A stretch of DNA of 64,000 nucleotides, taken from NCBI RefSeq assembly GCF_039521365.1, contig NZ_BAAACF010000001.1:1364001-1428000 (forward strand), in the 5' to 3' direction. A program made the position numbers and the translations under genes. Shown here one piece after another: positions 51,946-60,429 of the stretch (position 1 is the first letter of the stretch; the number at the start of each line of letters is the position of its first letter). Source of the stretch: Clostridium_AW malenominatum (lineage in GTDB: Bacteria; Bacillota; Clostridia; Clostridiales; Clostridiaceae). The notes under the pieces were generated by a model, which had not been told where the DNA came from, made no database searches, and saw only the letters and a list, made by a program, of their open reading frames with translations.

Positions 51946-52100
51946 TTGACAATATGGAAAATATATGTAATAATACATAAAAAGTGAGTATGCTTAAGCA
52001 TTTAATTGTGAGCAGCATAGGGACTATATATGTCCTACACGAATGGTTATTAACCCTTAGGAGTCACTGCTTTAGGTGATTCTATGGGTTTTTTGTTTTT
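51946..52100 (+). promoter_or_regulatory. Leader with promoter, possible leader peptide and attenuator hairpin
   Basis: TTGACA (51946-51951) with TAATAA (51968-51973) forms a probable promoter. The roughly 120-nt leader ends in a terminator: AACCC (52052-52056) pairs with GGGTT (52086-52090) around an AGTCAC/GTGATT inner stem, then a T run to 52100. A 29-codon frame (51990-52079) runs into the 3' arm of the terminator. The GNAT gene begins 16 bp after the terminator. This looks like an attenuator or the terminator of a short RNA. Confidence 0.5.
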
Positions 52101-52115
52101 ACGGGGGTGATATTT

Positions 52116-52937
52116 ATGATAAGGTTGCTTACACAGTGTGATAAAGAAATTATTTTAAACTATCTTAAGAGAAATGAAATTGAGACATCATTTTTGTATG
52201 GTAATATTATTGAATTTGGTGTTGACAATAATAAAGACATTAGAAGATGCGCAGATTACTATGGTTTTTTTAGCGGGGAAGTATTAAAAGGTATATTACC
52301 CTTCTATAATCTTGGCAGCTGTATACCTCACTATGAATTGGAGGAGGCGGTGCCTTTATTTGCAGAGATAATGAAAGATAGAAACTTTGAATTCTTGTTA
52401 GGTATGCATAAGATTATAAAACCTCTATATGAAGAGATTAAAGATTACAAAGAAATCAACACATATGAGGAATGTTCTTATTTTATAAACAATAACTTTA
52501 AACCTTTTATGTTGGAGGGCATAAAGATTGTAGATGCTAATAGACCAAATGTTAATGATGTAGTTGACTTTATAATAGATGCTCGTGTAAATGGATTTAA
52601 TCAAGCTGTAACCAGGGAAGATGCTATAAAATCCTTAATACAAAGAGGAGAGGAAGAGGAGTTTATCATTGCAGAAAAAGATGGCATAATGGTAGCACAA
52701 GCATGTGTACAAACATATACTCCTAAAATAAATCAAATTGGCAGTGTTTATACACCTGAAAAGGAAAGAGGTAAAGGGTACTGTAAAGCAATTGTTTCTG
52801 AAATGTGCAGAAGAATTATTGTCAAAGATAAGGTACCTACTCTCTCTGTTAAAAAGAATAATATACCTGCTGTTAAAGCATATACTGCATTAGGCTTTGA
52901 GAATTATGATGATTACTTAATTATAAGATTTAAGTAA
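52116..52937 (+). CDS. GNAT family N-acetyltransferase
   Basis: A 273-aa protein whose C-terminal half is a GNAT domain: IAEKDGIMVAQACVQTYTPKINQIGSVYTPEKERGKGYCKAIVSEMCRR holds the acetyl-CoA loop, and VKKNNIPAVKAYTALGFENY ends the fold. The N-terminal half is a divergent repeat seen in larger GNAT proteins. I start at ATG 52116, after GGGGGTGA; the GTG at 52107 is in that site. It is preceded by an attenuator-like leader. Substrate unknown. Confidence 0.8.
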   Translation: MIRLLTQCDKEIILNYLKRNEIETSFLYGNIIEFGVDNNKDIRRCADYYGFFSGEVLKGILPFYNLGSCIPHYELEEAVPLFAEIMKDRNFEFLLGMHKIIKPLYEEIKDYKEINTYEECSYFINNNFKPFMLEGIKIVDANRPNVNDVVDFIIDARVNGFNQAVTREDAIKSLIQRGEEEEFIIAEKDGIMVAQACVQTYTPKINQIGSVYTPEKERGKGYCKAIVSEMCRRIIVKDKVPTLSVKKNNIPAVKAYTALGFENYDDYLIIRFK

Positions 52938-53012
52938 TATAGAATAATTTTATGAGGCATTTTATATGTGAAAACTTCTAAAAATACAATGTAAAATTAT
53001 AGATGTAAATAA

Positions 53013-53047
53013 AAATGTAGTATAATAATTTTAATACTACATTTTTT
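53013..53047 (+). terminator. Terminator after the GNAT gene
   Basis: AAATGTAGTAT (53013-53023) pairs with ATACTACATTT (53034-53044), followed by TTT. Confidence 0.8.
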
Positions 53048-53101
53048 ATATTAAGAAATAATGTGTTTTAGATATGGAGAGTTGTGAAAGGAAGTATTAA
53101 A

Positions 53102-53713
53102 ATGAGTTTTGATAATTATGCTAAAAACTGGGATACTGAGGAAAGAATTAATAGAGCAAAGATAATTGCAAAGGAAATAAGCGAGTCTGTTGATATTAAT
53201 AAGAATTATTCTGCTATGGAATTTGGGTGCGGAACTGGCCTTATAAGCTTTAATCTTTATGATAGATTTAAAAGCATTACTCTCATTGATTCCTCAAAAG
53301 GAATGATAGACATACTAAACTCTAAAATTCATAAATACAAGGTAGAGAATATGTTTCCCTATCATTTAGATATATTCACTGAAAATACACTAAATAAGAA
53401 ATTTGATGTTATTTATAATTCCATGGTGCTTCATCATATTGATGATATTGAACCTACAATAAAAAAACTTCATGAATTTCTTAATGAAGAGGGTCAATTA
53501 TGCATAGTAGATTTAGATGAAGAAGATGGTAGCTTTCACAAAGAGCATAAAGATTTTCATGGACATAATGGTTTTAATCAAGAGGATTTGAAAAGTATTT
53601 TAATTGCTTCTGGATTCAAGGATATAGAGTCACATACCTTTTTTTACGGTGAAAGAATTATAGAAGGTAAAAAGGTTAAATATTCATTGTTTTTGATGAA
53701 GGGAAGAAAATAG
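53102..53713 (+). CDS. Class I SAM-dependent methyltransferase
   Basis: A 203-aa methyltransferase with the SAM-binding motif I MEFGCGTGLISFNLYDRF, motif II LIDSSKGMID and motif IV region FDVIYNSMVLHHIDDIE. I start at MSFDNYAKNWD (53102), with GAAAGGAAG upstream; the alternative six codons earlier is less well placed. It is the usual size for small-molecule methyltransferases. Substrate unknown. Confidence 0.88.
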   Translation: MSFDNYAKNWDTEERINRAKIIAKEISESVDINKNYSAMEFGCGTGLISFNLYDRFKSITLIDSSKGMIDILNSKIHKYKVENMFPYHLDIFTENTLNKKFDVIYNSMVLHHIDDIEPTIKKLHEFLNEEGQLCIVDLDEEDGSFHKEHKDFHGHNGFNQEDLKSILIASGFKDIESHTFFYGERIIEGKKVKYSLFLMKGRK

Positions 53714-53758
53714 TGGCCATCAATTTATTTATTTTTACTATAAAAGGAGAATTAAAAT

Positions 53759-54163
53759 ATGAATAATATTACAATAACTGGAAAAAAGCCAACGGTTGAA
53801 GAATATATTCAATTAAGAAATTCTATAGGTTGGAAAATATTGCAGTATGATAAAATTGAAAAAGGGTTAGATAACTCAATTTACTGTGTTTGTGTTGAAA
53901 ATCAAGGTAATATAATAGGATTTGGTAGAATTATTGGAGATGGTGGAACAGTTTTTTACATACAAGACATAATGATTGCACCATCATACCAAAGGCAACA
54001 AATTGGCACATTAATTATGAGGAAACTGATGGATTATATTAATGATAATTGTGTAGATGATGCTATCATTGGTCTGATTGCAATAAGTGAACTTGATAAG
54101 TTCTACAAAAAATTTGGATTTACATATAATCAGAATAACTGTTTTTATAGATACAATGGATAA
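53759..54163 (+). CDS. GNAT family N-acetyltransferase
   Basis: A compact 134-aa GNAT enzyme: ENQGNIIGFGRIIGDGGTVFYIQDIMIAPSYQRQQIGTLIMRKLMDYI contains the core strands and acetyl-CoA loop, and AISELDKFYKKFGF ends the domain. AAGGAG lies before the ATG. It is 45 bp after the methyltransferase gene and may share its transcript. Substrate unknown. Confidence 0.87.
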   Translation: MNNITITGKKPTVEEYIQLRNSIGWKILQYDKIEKGLDNSIYCVCVENQGNIIGFGRIIGDGGTVFYIQDIMIAPSYQRQQIGTLIMRKLMDYINDNCVDDAIIGLIAISELDKFYKKFGFTYNQNNCFYRYNG

Positions 54164-54282
54164 TATTTTAATAGCTGTTTAATTAAATCTGCATTCTTCT
54201 TGCTTTTAGTAAGTACACAATATTTAATATAGCACGTATCAATAGAATAATAATTAATTCATCTTTATGGGGGTGTTAAAAG

Positions 54283-55227
54283 GTGAAGCCTTCAGATAAA
54301 AAAATACTTATCATTGGTGCAGGTGTTATTGGAAGTATATATGCTGTAAACCTATCAAATGCTGGATATTCTGTCACAATGCTTGCTCGTTCCCGTAGGT
54401 TAACTGAGCTAGAAGAAAAGGGGCTTACTTTTTATAATAATAAGACTCAAAGCTTAGACAGGACCCATGTGGAAATTATTAATAAGCTTTATGATAATGA
54501 TATCTATGACTATGTTTTTGTGACTGTCAGATATGAACAAATTGAGGATACTCTTTTGGGAATAAAGAATAATTGCAGCCTTAATGTAGTAACTATGGTC
54601 AATAACCCTTTTGGATACGACAAGTGGGGAGAGATAGTAGGAAAAGAAAAAATCATACCTGCCTTTCCGGGAGCTGGAGGGAAAATTGAAAACGGTGTTT
54701 TGTATTATAAGCTAACATCAAGAATAATTCAGCCTACCACATTTGGAGAACTCTCAGGTGAAAAAAGTACAAGGATAACAGAACTTTATAAGATTTTAAA
54801 ATCAGCTGGATTTCCTGTAAGCATTTGCAATAATATGGACTCGTGGCAGAAATCTCATCTCGCTATGGTGATACCCATGGCCAATGCAATATATTTTGAC
54901 GGAGGAAACAACTATTCAACTGCTAAAAATCTACAGGCTATACGTAACATGAGTCTATCACTAAAAGAAAATTTTAATTTTCTAAAATCTGTTGGTGTTA
55001 TTATTACGCCTACAAAGTTGAGTATATTTAGAGTGTGTCCTACGTGTTTTTTAAGTTTCTTACTTAAATTTATATACAAAACTAAATTTGCTGAAACACT
55101 TATTAGTAATCATGCTAATAACGCTAAATATGAGATGGAATTGCTAAGTAATGATTTTGAAGAGTTAGCTAAAGAAAAGTGTATTTCTTTAAAATATCTA
55201 TACCCAAGGGTACATGAATTTACATAA
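54283..55227 (+). CDS. ApbA/PanE-family ketopantoate reductase-like dehydrogenase
   Basis: A 314-aa NAD(P)-dependent dehydrogenase. The N-terminal Rossmann motif is IIGAGVIGSIYAVNLSNAGYSVTMLAR, and VFVTVRYEQIEDTL and VVTMVNNPFG follow. The C-terminal domain is more divergent than in true PanE, and no pantothenate genes are nearby. It may act on another 2-keto acid. The start is GTG with GGGGGTG upstream. Confidence 0.78.
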   Translation: MKPSDKKILIIGAGVIGSIYAVNLSNAGYSVTMLARSRRLTELEEKGLTFYNNKTQSLDRTHVEIINKLYDNDIYDYVFVTVRYEQIEDTLLGIKNNCSLNVVTMVNNPFGYDKWGEIVGKEKIIPAFPGAGGKIENGVLYYKLTSRIIQPTTFGELSGEKSTRITELYKILKSAGFPVSICNNMDSWQKSHLAMVIPMANAIYFDGGNNYSTAKNLQAIRNMSLSLKENFNFLKSVGVIITPTKLSIFRVCPTCFLSFLLKFIYKTKFAETLISNHANNAKYEMELLSNDFEELAKEKCISLKYLYPRVHEFT

Positions 55228-55397
55228 AATATTATAAAAATGTCTCCTTTTTTATTTTCTTTACAATTAAAATCTAGATTAAGTAAGTACAAAGTAATAA
55301 GAGATTAAGATATTAAATGAATTGGATATAATTTAAATATACATAAATCATCTATTAATATGAAAACTGTATTTTTGATAATTAGGAGATGAATTGA

Positions 55398-56219
55398 ATG
55401 AGAGACTTATTTACAATCGGAGAAATATCAAAGTTATTTAATATTAATATAAAGACATTAAGATATTATGATGAAATTGACTTATTTAAGCCAATATTTA
55501 TAGATAGAACAAATAGTTATAGATATTATTCAGCAAACCAATTTGAACAGTTAAACACAATCCAATATTTAAAAGCCCTTGGAATGTCATTGAAGATAAT
55601 AGATTATCATTTAAAGGAACGAAGTACTGATACTATTATTGAGTTATTTGAAAAACAGAAGAAAATTACGGAAAAAAAGATAAAAGAGTTAGAATTTATA
55701 AAGCAAAAAATTGAAACTAGAATAAGTCAAATTAATTATGCAAGGCAATATGATAATTTAAATGTAATTCAAGAGGTTGAATTTAAAAAGAGAGAAGTTG
55801 TTTTATTAAAACAAAAAATAAAATCAAACAATGACTTAGAATTATCAATTAGACAGCTAGAAAACAAGGCAAATAAAAATGCTTCTATTTTTAATGGGAA
55901 AGTAGGGGTATCAATTTCTATAGATAAACTAAAAGATAGATTATTTGATGAATATGATTCCATTTTTTCCTTTGTAGAGGGTGAAGCATATAATAAAAAA
56001 TTGCTAAAAGTTTTGCCACAAGGCGCTTATGTTACTATTCGTTTTAATGGAACTCATAATAGTTCTCCAGTATATTATGATAAACTTTTAAAATATATTG
56101 AAGAAAAAGGCTATACAATTATGGAGGATTCAATAGAAATAACCTTAATTGATTATGGACTAACTACTGAAAAATCAGAGTTTATAACTGAAATTCAAAT
56201 ATTAATAAATAAGTCTTGA
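55398..56219 (+). CDS. MerR family regulator with BmrR-like effector domain (intact copy)
   Basis: A 273-aa MerR-type activator. The N-terminal winged helix (FTIGEISKLFNINIKTLRYYDEIDLFKP) is followed by a long dimerisation helix (about 75-120) and a C-terminal GyrI-like ligand domain (about 125-273), as in BmrR-type multidrug sensors. AGGAGATG precedes the ATG. A promoter with a 19-bp spacer, typical of MerR targets, lies across its stop codon and points at the B3/4 gene. Confidence 0.9.
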   Translation: MRDLFTIGEISKLFNINIKTLRYYDEIDLFKPIFIDRTNSYRYYSANQFEQLNTIQYLKALGMSLKIIDYHLKERSTDTIIELFEKQKKITEKKIKELEFIKQKIETRISQINYARQYDNLNVIQEVEFKKREVVLLKQKIKSNNDLELSIRQLENKANKNASIFNGKVGVSISIDKLKDRLFDEYDSIFSFVEGEAYNKKLLKVLPQGAYVTIRFNGTHNSSPVYYDKLLKYIEEKGYTIMEDSIEITLIDYGLTTEKSEFITEIQILINKS

Positions 56220-56246
56220 CACTCCAGTTACGGGAGACTTTATAAT
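56216..56246 (+). promoter_or_regulatory. MerR-type promoter with 19-bp spacer (copy A)
   Basis: TTGACA (56216-56221) and TATAAT (56241-56246) are separated by 19 bp, two more than optimal, as in promoters that need MerR distortion. The spacer carries the dyad CTCCAGTTACGGGAG (one mismatch). The -35 overlaps the merR stop codon. It drives the B3/4 gene. Confidence 0.82.
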
Positions 56247-56337
56247 GTCTAATAAAGATAAGTGAAGATAATAAATTCATAGGAACAGTAGCAAAATTTG
56301 GCCTAAGAATTATAATTATATTTTGAGGAGGATAATT

Positions 56338-57036
56338 ATGAAGTTCATTGTATCGAAAGAAGTTTTTGAAACAATAGATAACGTATATTTTGGTATTGTG
56401 GTAGCAAAAGGGATTAATAATGAGGATAATATCGAAGTAACTAACCTTTTGAAAGATAGTATAGAATTAAATGAAAAAAGATTTCAAGATAAAAAAGTAA
56501 AAGAAATAGAAGAAATAGTGTATTATAGAGACTCATTTATGAAATTGGGTATTAATCCTAACAAGTTCATGAGTTCTATTGAAGCAATAATTACAAGAGT
56601 AGCGAAAAATAAAGGACTACCCAATATAAATTCAATTGTAGACATAGGAAATGCAGTTTCATTAAAATACCTTGTTCCACTGGGTGCTCATGATACAGAC
56701 GCTGCTGGAGGCGATATTTGCATTAGATTTTCAAAAGAAGGAGATATCTTTATTCCCTTTGGAGGAAATGAGGTGAAATGTTTAGAAGAGGGTGAACTTA
56801 TTTACTCTGCAGGTAATAAAGTAAAAACAAGAAGATGGATATGGAGGCAAAGTGAAGAGGGAAAAATTACTAAAGAAAGCAAAAATATATTTTTTCCTAT
56901 AGATGGATTTAAAGATAAAAACTATAATAATGTAATTAGTGCAAGAGACGAGTTGGCTGAACAATTAAAAAAGAATTTTAATTGTAAAATAAAAGAAGGA
57001 TTTGTGGATATAAATAATACTGAATTTGAACTTTAA
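56338..57036 (+). CDS. Free-standing B3/4 domain protein (copy A)
   Basis: A 232-aa protein made of a B3/4 domain, the module that in PheRS beta subunits edits mis-charged tRNA. The family motif region is YYRDSFMKLGINPNKFMSSIEAIITRVAKNKGLPNINSIVDIGNAVSLKYLVPLGAHD. It has no synthetase domains. Relatives are annotated as DNA/RNA-binding PheRS-like proteins; trans-editing or binding of an amino acid analogue is possible but unproved. I start at ATG 56338, after TGAGGAGGA. It is controlled by the adjacent MerR-type promoter. Confidence 0.85.
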   Translation: MKFIVSKEVFETIDNVYFGIVVAKGINNEDNIEVTNLLKDSIELNEKRFQDKKVKEIEEIVYYRDSFMKLGINPNKFMSSIEAIITRVAKNKGLPNINSIVDIGNAVSLKYLVPLGAHDTDAAGGDICIRFSKEGDIFIPFGGNEVKCLEEGELIYSAGNKVKTRRWIWRQSEEGKITKESKNIFFPIDGFKDKNYNNVISARDELAEQLKKNFNCKIKEGFVDINNTEFEL

Positions 57037-57060
57037 ATGATAAGCATAAATGTAAGACAA

Positions 57061-57162
57061 CTATCTGCCTTTTTACGAAACTGCTGAAAAACCTAGTTTT
57101 AAACCTTATGTGAAACCAGATAAAATAAGCAAAGTCCACATTAATATAGTAAATAGGTGTTG
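57061..57162 (+). pseudogene. Fragment of a YoaP-like gene
   Basis: Positions 57061-57134 match 61994-62068 of the intact GNAT/YoaP-like gene with few changes. In frame it reads YLPFYETAEKPSFKP and on to ISKV, then unrelated codons to a TGA at about 57161. It starts directly after copy A of the duplication and overlaps the -35 of the T-box promoter. It shows that a YoaP-like gene once followed this copy too. Confidence 0.78.
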
Positions 57163-57188
57163 ACAAATTAATCACTTGAGAGTAGTAT
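57160..57188 (+). promoter_or_regulatory. Promoter of the T-box leader
   Basis: TTGACA (57160-57165), 17 bp, TAGTAT (57183-57188). Transcription should begin near 57195, about 400 nt before the synthetase gene. Confidence 0.7.
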
Positions 57189-57194
57189 ATAGAA

Positions 57195-57440
57195 AAGCTA
57201 AATTCTTTGAAGGGAATAGTAGATATTTACTAAGTATCCAAAGCGAGTAGGGATGGTGTAAGCCTATGAGAAAAGTAGTATTGAAAGACATCCTGGAGAT
57301 ACTTATCTGAAAACTGTATTAGGATGAGTCGGGTTTCCTCCGTTATAGGGATTAGAGACAATAATGTATTAATACGTTATTAAATTAGGATGGTACCGTG
57401 AAGATATGCTTTCACTTCTATATGAAGTGAAAGCTTTTTT
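57195..57440 (+). ncRNA. T-box riboswitch, complete module
   Basis: Stem I is recognisable from AAGCGAGTAGGGATGGTG-TAAGCC (57240-57264) and the pairing AAGTATC (57232-57238) / GATACTT (57298-57304). The specifier region carries GAAAAC (57309-57314), which reads AAC (Asn) after the usual GAA, or both GAA (Glu) and AAC. The T-box AGGATGGTACCGTG is at 57387-57400. The terminator has an 11-bp stem (57408-57418 with 57424-57434) and a T6 run. Uncharged tRNA would favour the antiterminator. Confidence 0.88.
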
Positions 57441-57582
57441 ATTCTTCTAGGAAACTATATGGAAAACGGAGCTCTTTCTATATGTGATATCTATTCTAAT
57501 TTACTATAAACATTGTTAAAAAGGGTGGTACCGCGAATTATTTTGCCCCTTGAGTTTTTACTCAAGGGGATTATTTTATTTT
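57441..57582 (+). ncRNA. Second T-box/terminator module, apparently without Stem I
   Basis: A canonical T-box AGGGTGGTACCGCG (57522-57535) is followed by a second terminator: CCCCTTGAG (57546-57554) / CTCAAGGGG (57561-57569), then TTATTTTATTTT. Only about 80 nt separate the first terminator from this T-box. That is enough for a small hairpin (ATATGGAAA with TTTCTATAT) but not for a Stem I. The two terminators in series would both need to be overcome. Confidence 0.8.
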
Positions 57583-57592
57583 GGAGGTAATG

Positions 57593-58888
57593 ATGAAAAT
57601 GAAAAGAAAATTAGTAAGTGAATTAAAAAATTCTATAGACGAAAAAGTAAATATTCAAGGTTGGATTTACAAAATTAGGAGATTAAAGCTTATAACCTTT
57701 GTAATTCTAAGAGATAGATCTGGATTAGTTCAATGTATAGTGGACAATAATGAGTTTGATTTATCAAAAGTAAAGGTTGAATCAGTAGTATCAATTATAG
57801 GAGATGTTAAAGAAAGCAAGAATACTTTAAATTCTTTTGAGGTGCAAGTAGAAAATTTTGAAGTTATAAGTAATGTTGAAGAGGAACTTCCTATAGAAAT
57901 AAATAAAGAAAATTTAGAAGTTAATTTAGATACAATGCTTAATAACAGGGTTCTAAGTATAAGACATCCAAAGATAAATGCAATTTTTAAGGTGCAAAGC
58001 TCAATAGTAAATGGTTTTAGAGAATTTTTAAATAAAGAAGGATTTACTGAAATTCATACTTCGAAGATTGTTAAGGAAGGAGCGGAAGGTGGTACAGAAG
58101 TTTTTGAAATAAAATACTTTGAAAATAAGGCTTATTTAGCTCAAAGTCCTCAATTTTATAAGCAAATGATGGTTGGAGCAGGCTTTGAAAGAGTCTTTGA
58201 AATAGGTCATGCTTATAGAGCAGAAGAGCACAATACCAATAGACATCTTAATGAATATATAAGTATGGATTTAGAAATGGGATTTATTGAAGACGAAAAA
58301 GATATTATGCAAGTTGAAGAGAGATTATTAAAGTTTATACTAGAAGTGCTCAATAAAGAATGTAAGGAATATTTAAATTTATTACAATTAGAATTACCAG
58401 TGATACAGAGAGAGATACCTAAGATTGAATTTAAAGAGGCTTTGGAGATATTAAATAAAGAATACAATAAAAATGATTTAGAGGGAGATTTAGACCCAGA
58501 AGGAGAAAAACTTCTCTGTGAATATGCAAAGGAAAGGTTAAATAGTGAATTCATATTTTTAACTAATTATCCTAGAAAGAAGAGGCCAATGTATACTATG
58601 CCCCTTGGTGAAGATGGAACCCATAGTTTTGACTTGTTATTTAGAGGAATAGAGATTACCACAGGGGGACAAAGAATTCATAACTACGATATGCTAGTGG
58701 AAAATATGAAGTACAAAGGATTTGACCCTAATAATTATGAGAGCTATCTATCAACTTTCAAGTATGGCATGCCTAAGCACGGGGGGTTGGCTATTGGTTT
58801 AGAGCGAATAACAGCAAAGATTCTAGGATTAGAAAATGTAAGAGAAGCAACATTAATTACAAGGGACAGAAAAAGATTAGTTCCATAA
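57593..58888 (+). CDS. aspS: Archaeal-type aspartate--tRNA(Asp/Asn) ligase
   Basis: A 431-aa class IIb synthetase of the short archaeal type. An OB-fold anticodon-binding domain (residues 1-100, VNIQGWIYKIRRLK) is followed by the catalytic domain with motif 2 (FERVFEIGHAYRAEEHNTNRHLNEYISMDLEM), the ATP-site segment YTMPLGEDGTHSFDLLFRGIEITTGGQR and motif 3 GLAIGLERI. Bacterial-type AspRS has an extra insertion that is absent here. Clostridia use this form to make Asp-tRNA(Asn) for transamidation, and the AAC specifier in the T-box fits that. I start at ATG 57593, after GGAGG. Confidence 0.88.
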   Translation: MKMKRKLVSELKNSIDEKVNIQGWIYKIRRLKLITFVILRDRSGLVQCIVDNNEFDLSKVKVESVVSIIGDVKESKNTLNSFEVQVENFEVISNVEEELPIEINKENLEVNLDTMLNNRVLSIRHPKINAIFKVQSSIVNGFREFLNKEGFTEIHTSKIVKEGAEGGTEVFEIKYFENKAYLAQSPQFYKQMMVGAGFERVFEIGHAYRAEEHNTNRHLNEYISMDLEMGFIEDEKDIMQVEERLLKFILEVLNKECKEYLNLLQLELPVIQREIPKIEFKEALEILNKEYNKNDLEGDLDPEGEKLLCEYAKERLNSEFIFLTNYPRKKRPMYTMPLGEDGTHSFDLLFRGIEITTGGQRIHNYDMLVENMKYKGFDPNNYESYLSTFKYGMPKHGGLAIGLERITAKILGLENVREATLITRDRKRLVP

Positions 58889-58976
58889 TAACTGACTAAA
58901 ATATGATATAATTATGATATAAGGTTAAAAAACGTAAGAAATTATTTTAGTTATATCTATGAAGGAGAGGCTTTTA

Positions 58977-59447
58977 ATGAATATTTTTGATATTATTATA
59001 CCAGTGCTTTTTATTTTAATTACTTTAAAGGAATTGAGATATATGAAAACATTAATAATACCCACAAGAAAAGGGTATGGAGAAATTATTACTGTATCCT
59101 TTAGTATAATTATTTTTATTTGGATTATGTATTCTTATGCTAATACTTGGATTCATTATGTTATGACAATATTGGGTATTTTTATGTTTTTAAGTTCCTG
59201 GCTTAAACAAGGAATTAGCTCAAAGGGTTTCATATCAATGTATAAATATAAAAAGATTATACTATGGAATGAAATTGAAAAAGTTATGGTAATTAGTTCA
59301 AAGGATATAAAGGTTAAGCTATTTGGTGGTTTTATGGAGCAAACATTTCATTTCAAAAATAGTGATTATAATAAGGTTATTAATATTCTAGAAGAAAATT
59401 TGCCTAGAAAAGCAGAGTTACAAACACAACTCTTAATAAGTAAATAA
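58977..59447 (+). CDS. Small membrane protein, DUF5673-like
   Basis: A 156-aa protein with membrane segments near the N-terminus (FDIIIPVLFILITL) and at about 47-80, then a soluble tail with GISSKGFISMYKYKKIILWNEIEKVMV, a pattern seen in DUF5673 proteins. Family assignment is tentative. I start at 58977, with AAGGAGAGG 6 bp upstream; the ATG at 58959 precedes that site. Function unknown. Confidence 0.62.
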   Translation: MNIFDIIIPVLFILITLKELRYMKTLIIPTRKGYGEIITVSFSIIIFIWIMYSYANTWIHYVMTILGIFMFLSSWLKQGISSKGFISMYKYKKIILWNEIEKVMVISSKDIKVKLFGGFMEQTFHFKNSDYNKVINILEENLPRKAELQTQLLISK

Positions 59448-59466
59448 ATAACTTGTATTCAATATT

Positions 59467-59502
59467 CAACACATTAGTGATATAAGCATTAATGTGTTGT
59501 TT
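59467..59502 (+). terminator. Terminator before copy B of the duplication
   Basis: A perfect 10-bp stem CAACACATTA (59467-59476) / TAATGTGTTG (59490-59499) is followed by TTT. Confidence 0.72.
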
Positions 59503-59607
59503 AACTATATACCATGTGTGAGGAAGTGAAAGATGTGATAATCTAAATATATATTAATCATCTATTAACATAAAAACTATATTTTTAATAATTAGGAGAT
59601 TAATTGA

Positions 59608-60429
59608 ATGAGAGATTTATTTACAATCGGAGAAATATCAAAGTTATTTAATATTAATATAAAGACATTAAGATATTATGATGAAATTGACTTATTTAAG
59701 CCAATATTTATAGATAGAACTAATAATTATAGATATTATTCAGCAAATCAATTTGAACAATTAAACACAATTCAATATTTAAAAGCCCTTGGAATGTCAT
59801 TGAAGACAATAGATTATCATTTAAAGAAACGAAGTACGGATAATATCATTGAACTATTTGAAAAGCAGAAGAAAATTACGGATAAAAAGATAAAAGAGCT
59901 GGAATTTATAAAGCAAAAAATTGAAACTAGAATAAGTCAAATTAATTATGCAAGGCAATATGATAATTTAAATGTAATTTAAGAGGTTGAATTTAAAAAG
60001 AGAGAAGTTGTTTTATTAAAACAAAAAATAAAATCAAACAATGACTTAGAATTATCAATTAGACAGCTAGAAAATAAGGCAAATAAAAATGCTTCCATTT
60101 TTAGTGGAAAAGTAGGGGTATCAATTTCTATAGATAAACTAAAAGATAGATTATTTGATGAATATGATTCCATTTTTTCCTTTGTAGAGGGTGAAGCATA
60201 TAATAAAGAATTACTAAAAGTATTGCCACAAGGCGTTTATGCTACTATTCGGTTTAATGGAACTCATAATAGTTCTCATGTATATTATGATAAGCTTCTA
60301 AAATATATTGAAGAAAAAGGCTATACAATTATAGAGGATTCAATAGAAATAACCCTAATTGATTATGGGCTAACTACTGAGAAATCAGAGTTTATAACTG
60401 AAATTCAAATATTAATAAGCAAGTCTTGA
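59608..60429 (+). pseudogene. MerR family regulator with premature stop (copy B)
   Basis: The frame matches the intact copy along all 273 codons, except that codon 125, CAA (Gln) in copy A, is TAA here (59980-59982). Without suppression only the DNA-binding domain and dimerisation helix (124 aa) would be made. No other frameshift is present, so the inactivation is recent, or the truncated protein is still useful as a ligand-blind MerR. Confidence 0.9.

Larger units (their letters stand above)
55330..57055 (+). repeat. Copy A of a 1.7-kb direct duplication (merR plus B3/4 gene)
   Basis: This stretch is highly similar to 59540-61285. Similarity starts about 70 bp before merR (ATCATCTATTAA box), covers merR, the intergenic promoter and the B3/4 gene, and stops at AAATGATAAGC-TAAATGTAA just after the latter. 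The encoded B3/4 proteins differ at 12 of 232 residues by my count. Copy B has 20 extra bp between the two genes. Confidence 0.93.

Noticed and set aside
51980..52100. Known riboswitch class (fluoride, guanidine) in the leader of the GNAT gene
   Set aside because: I could not fit the conserved loops of these classes to the leader; only a terminator and a short frame are supportable.
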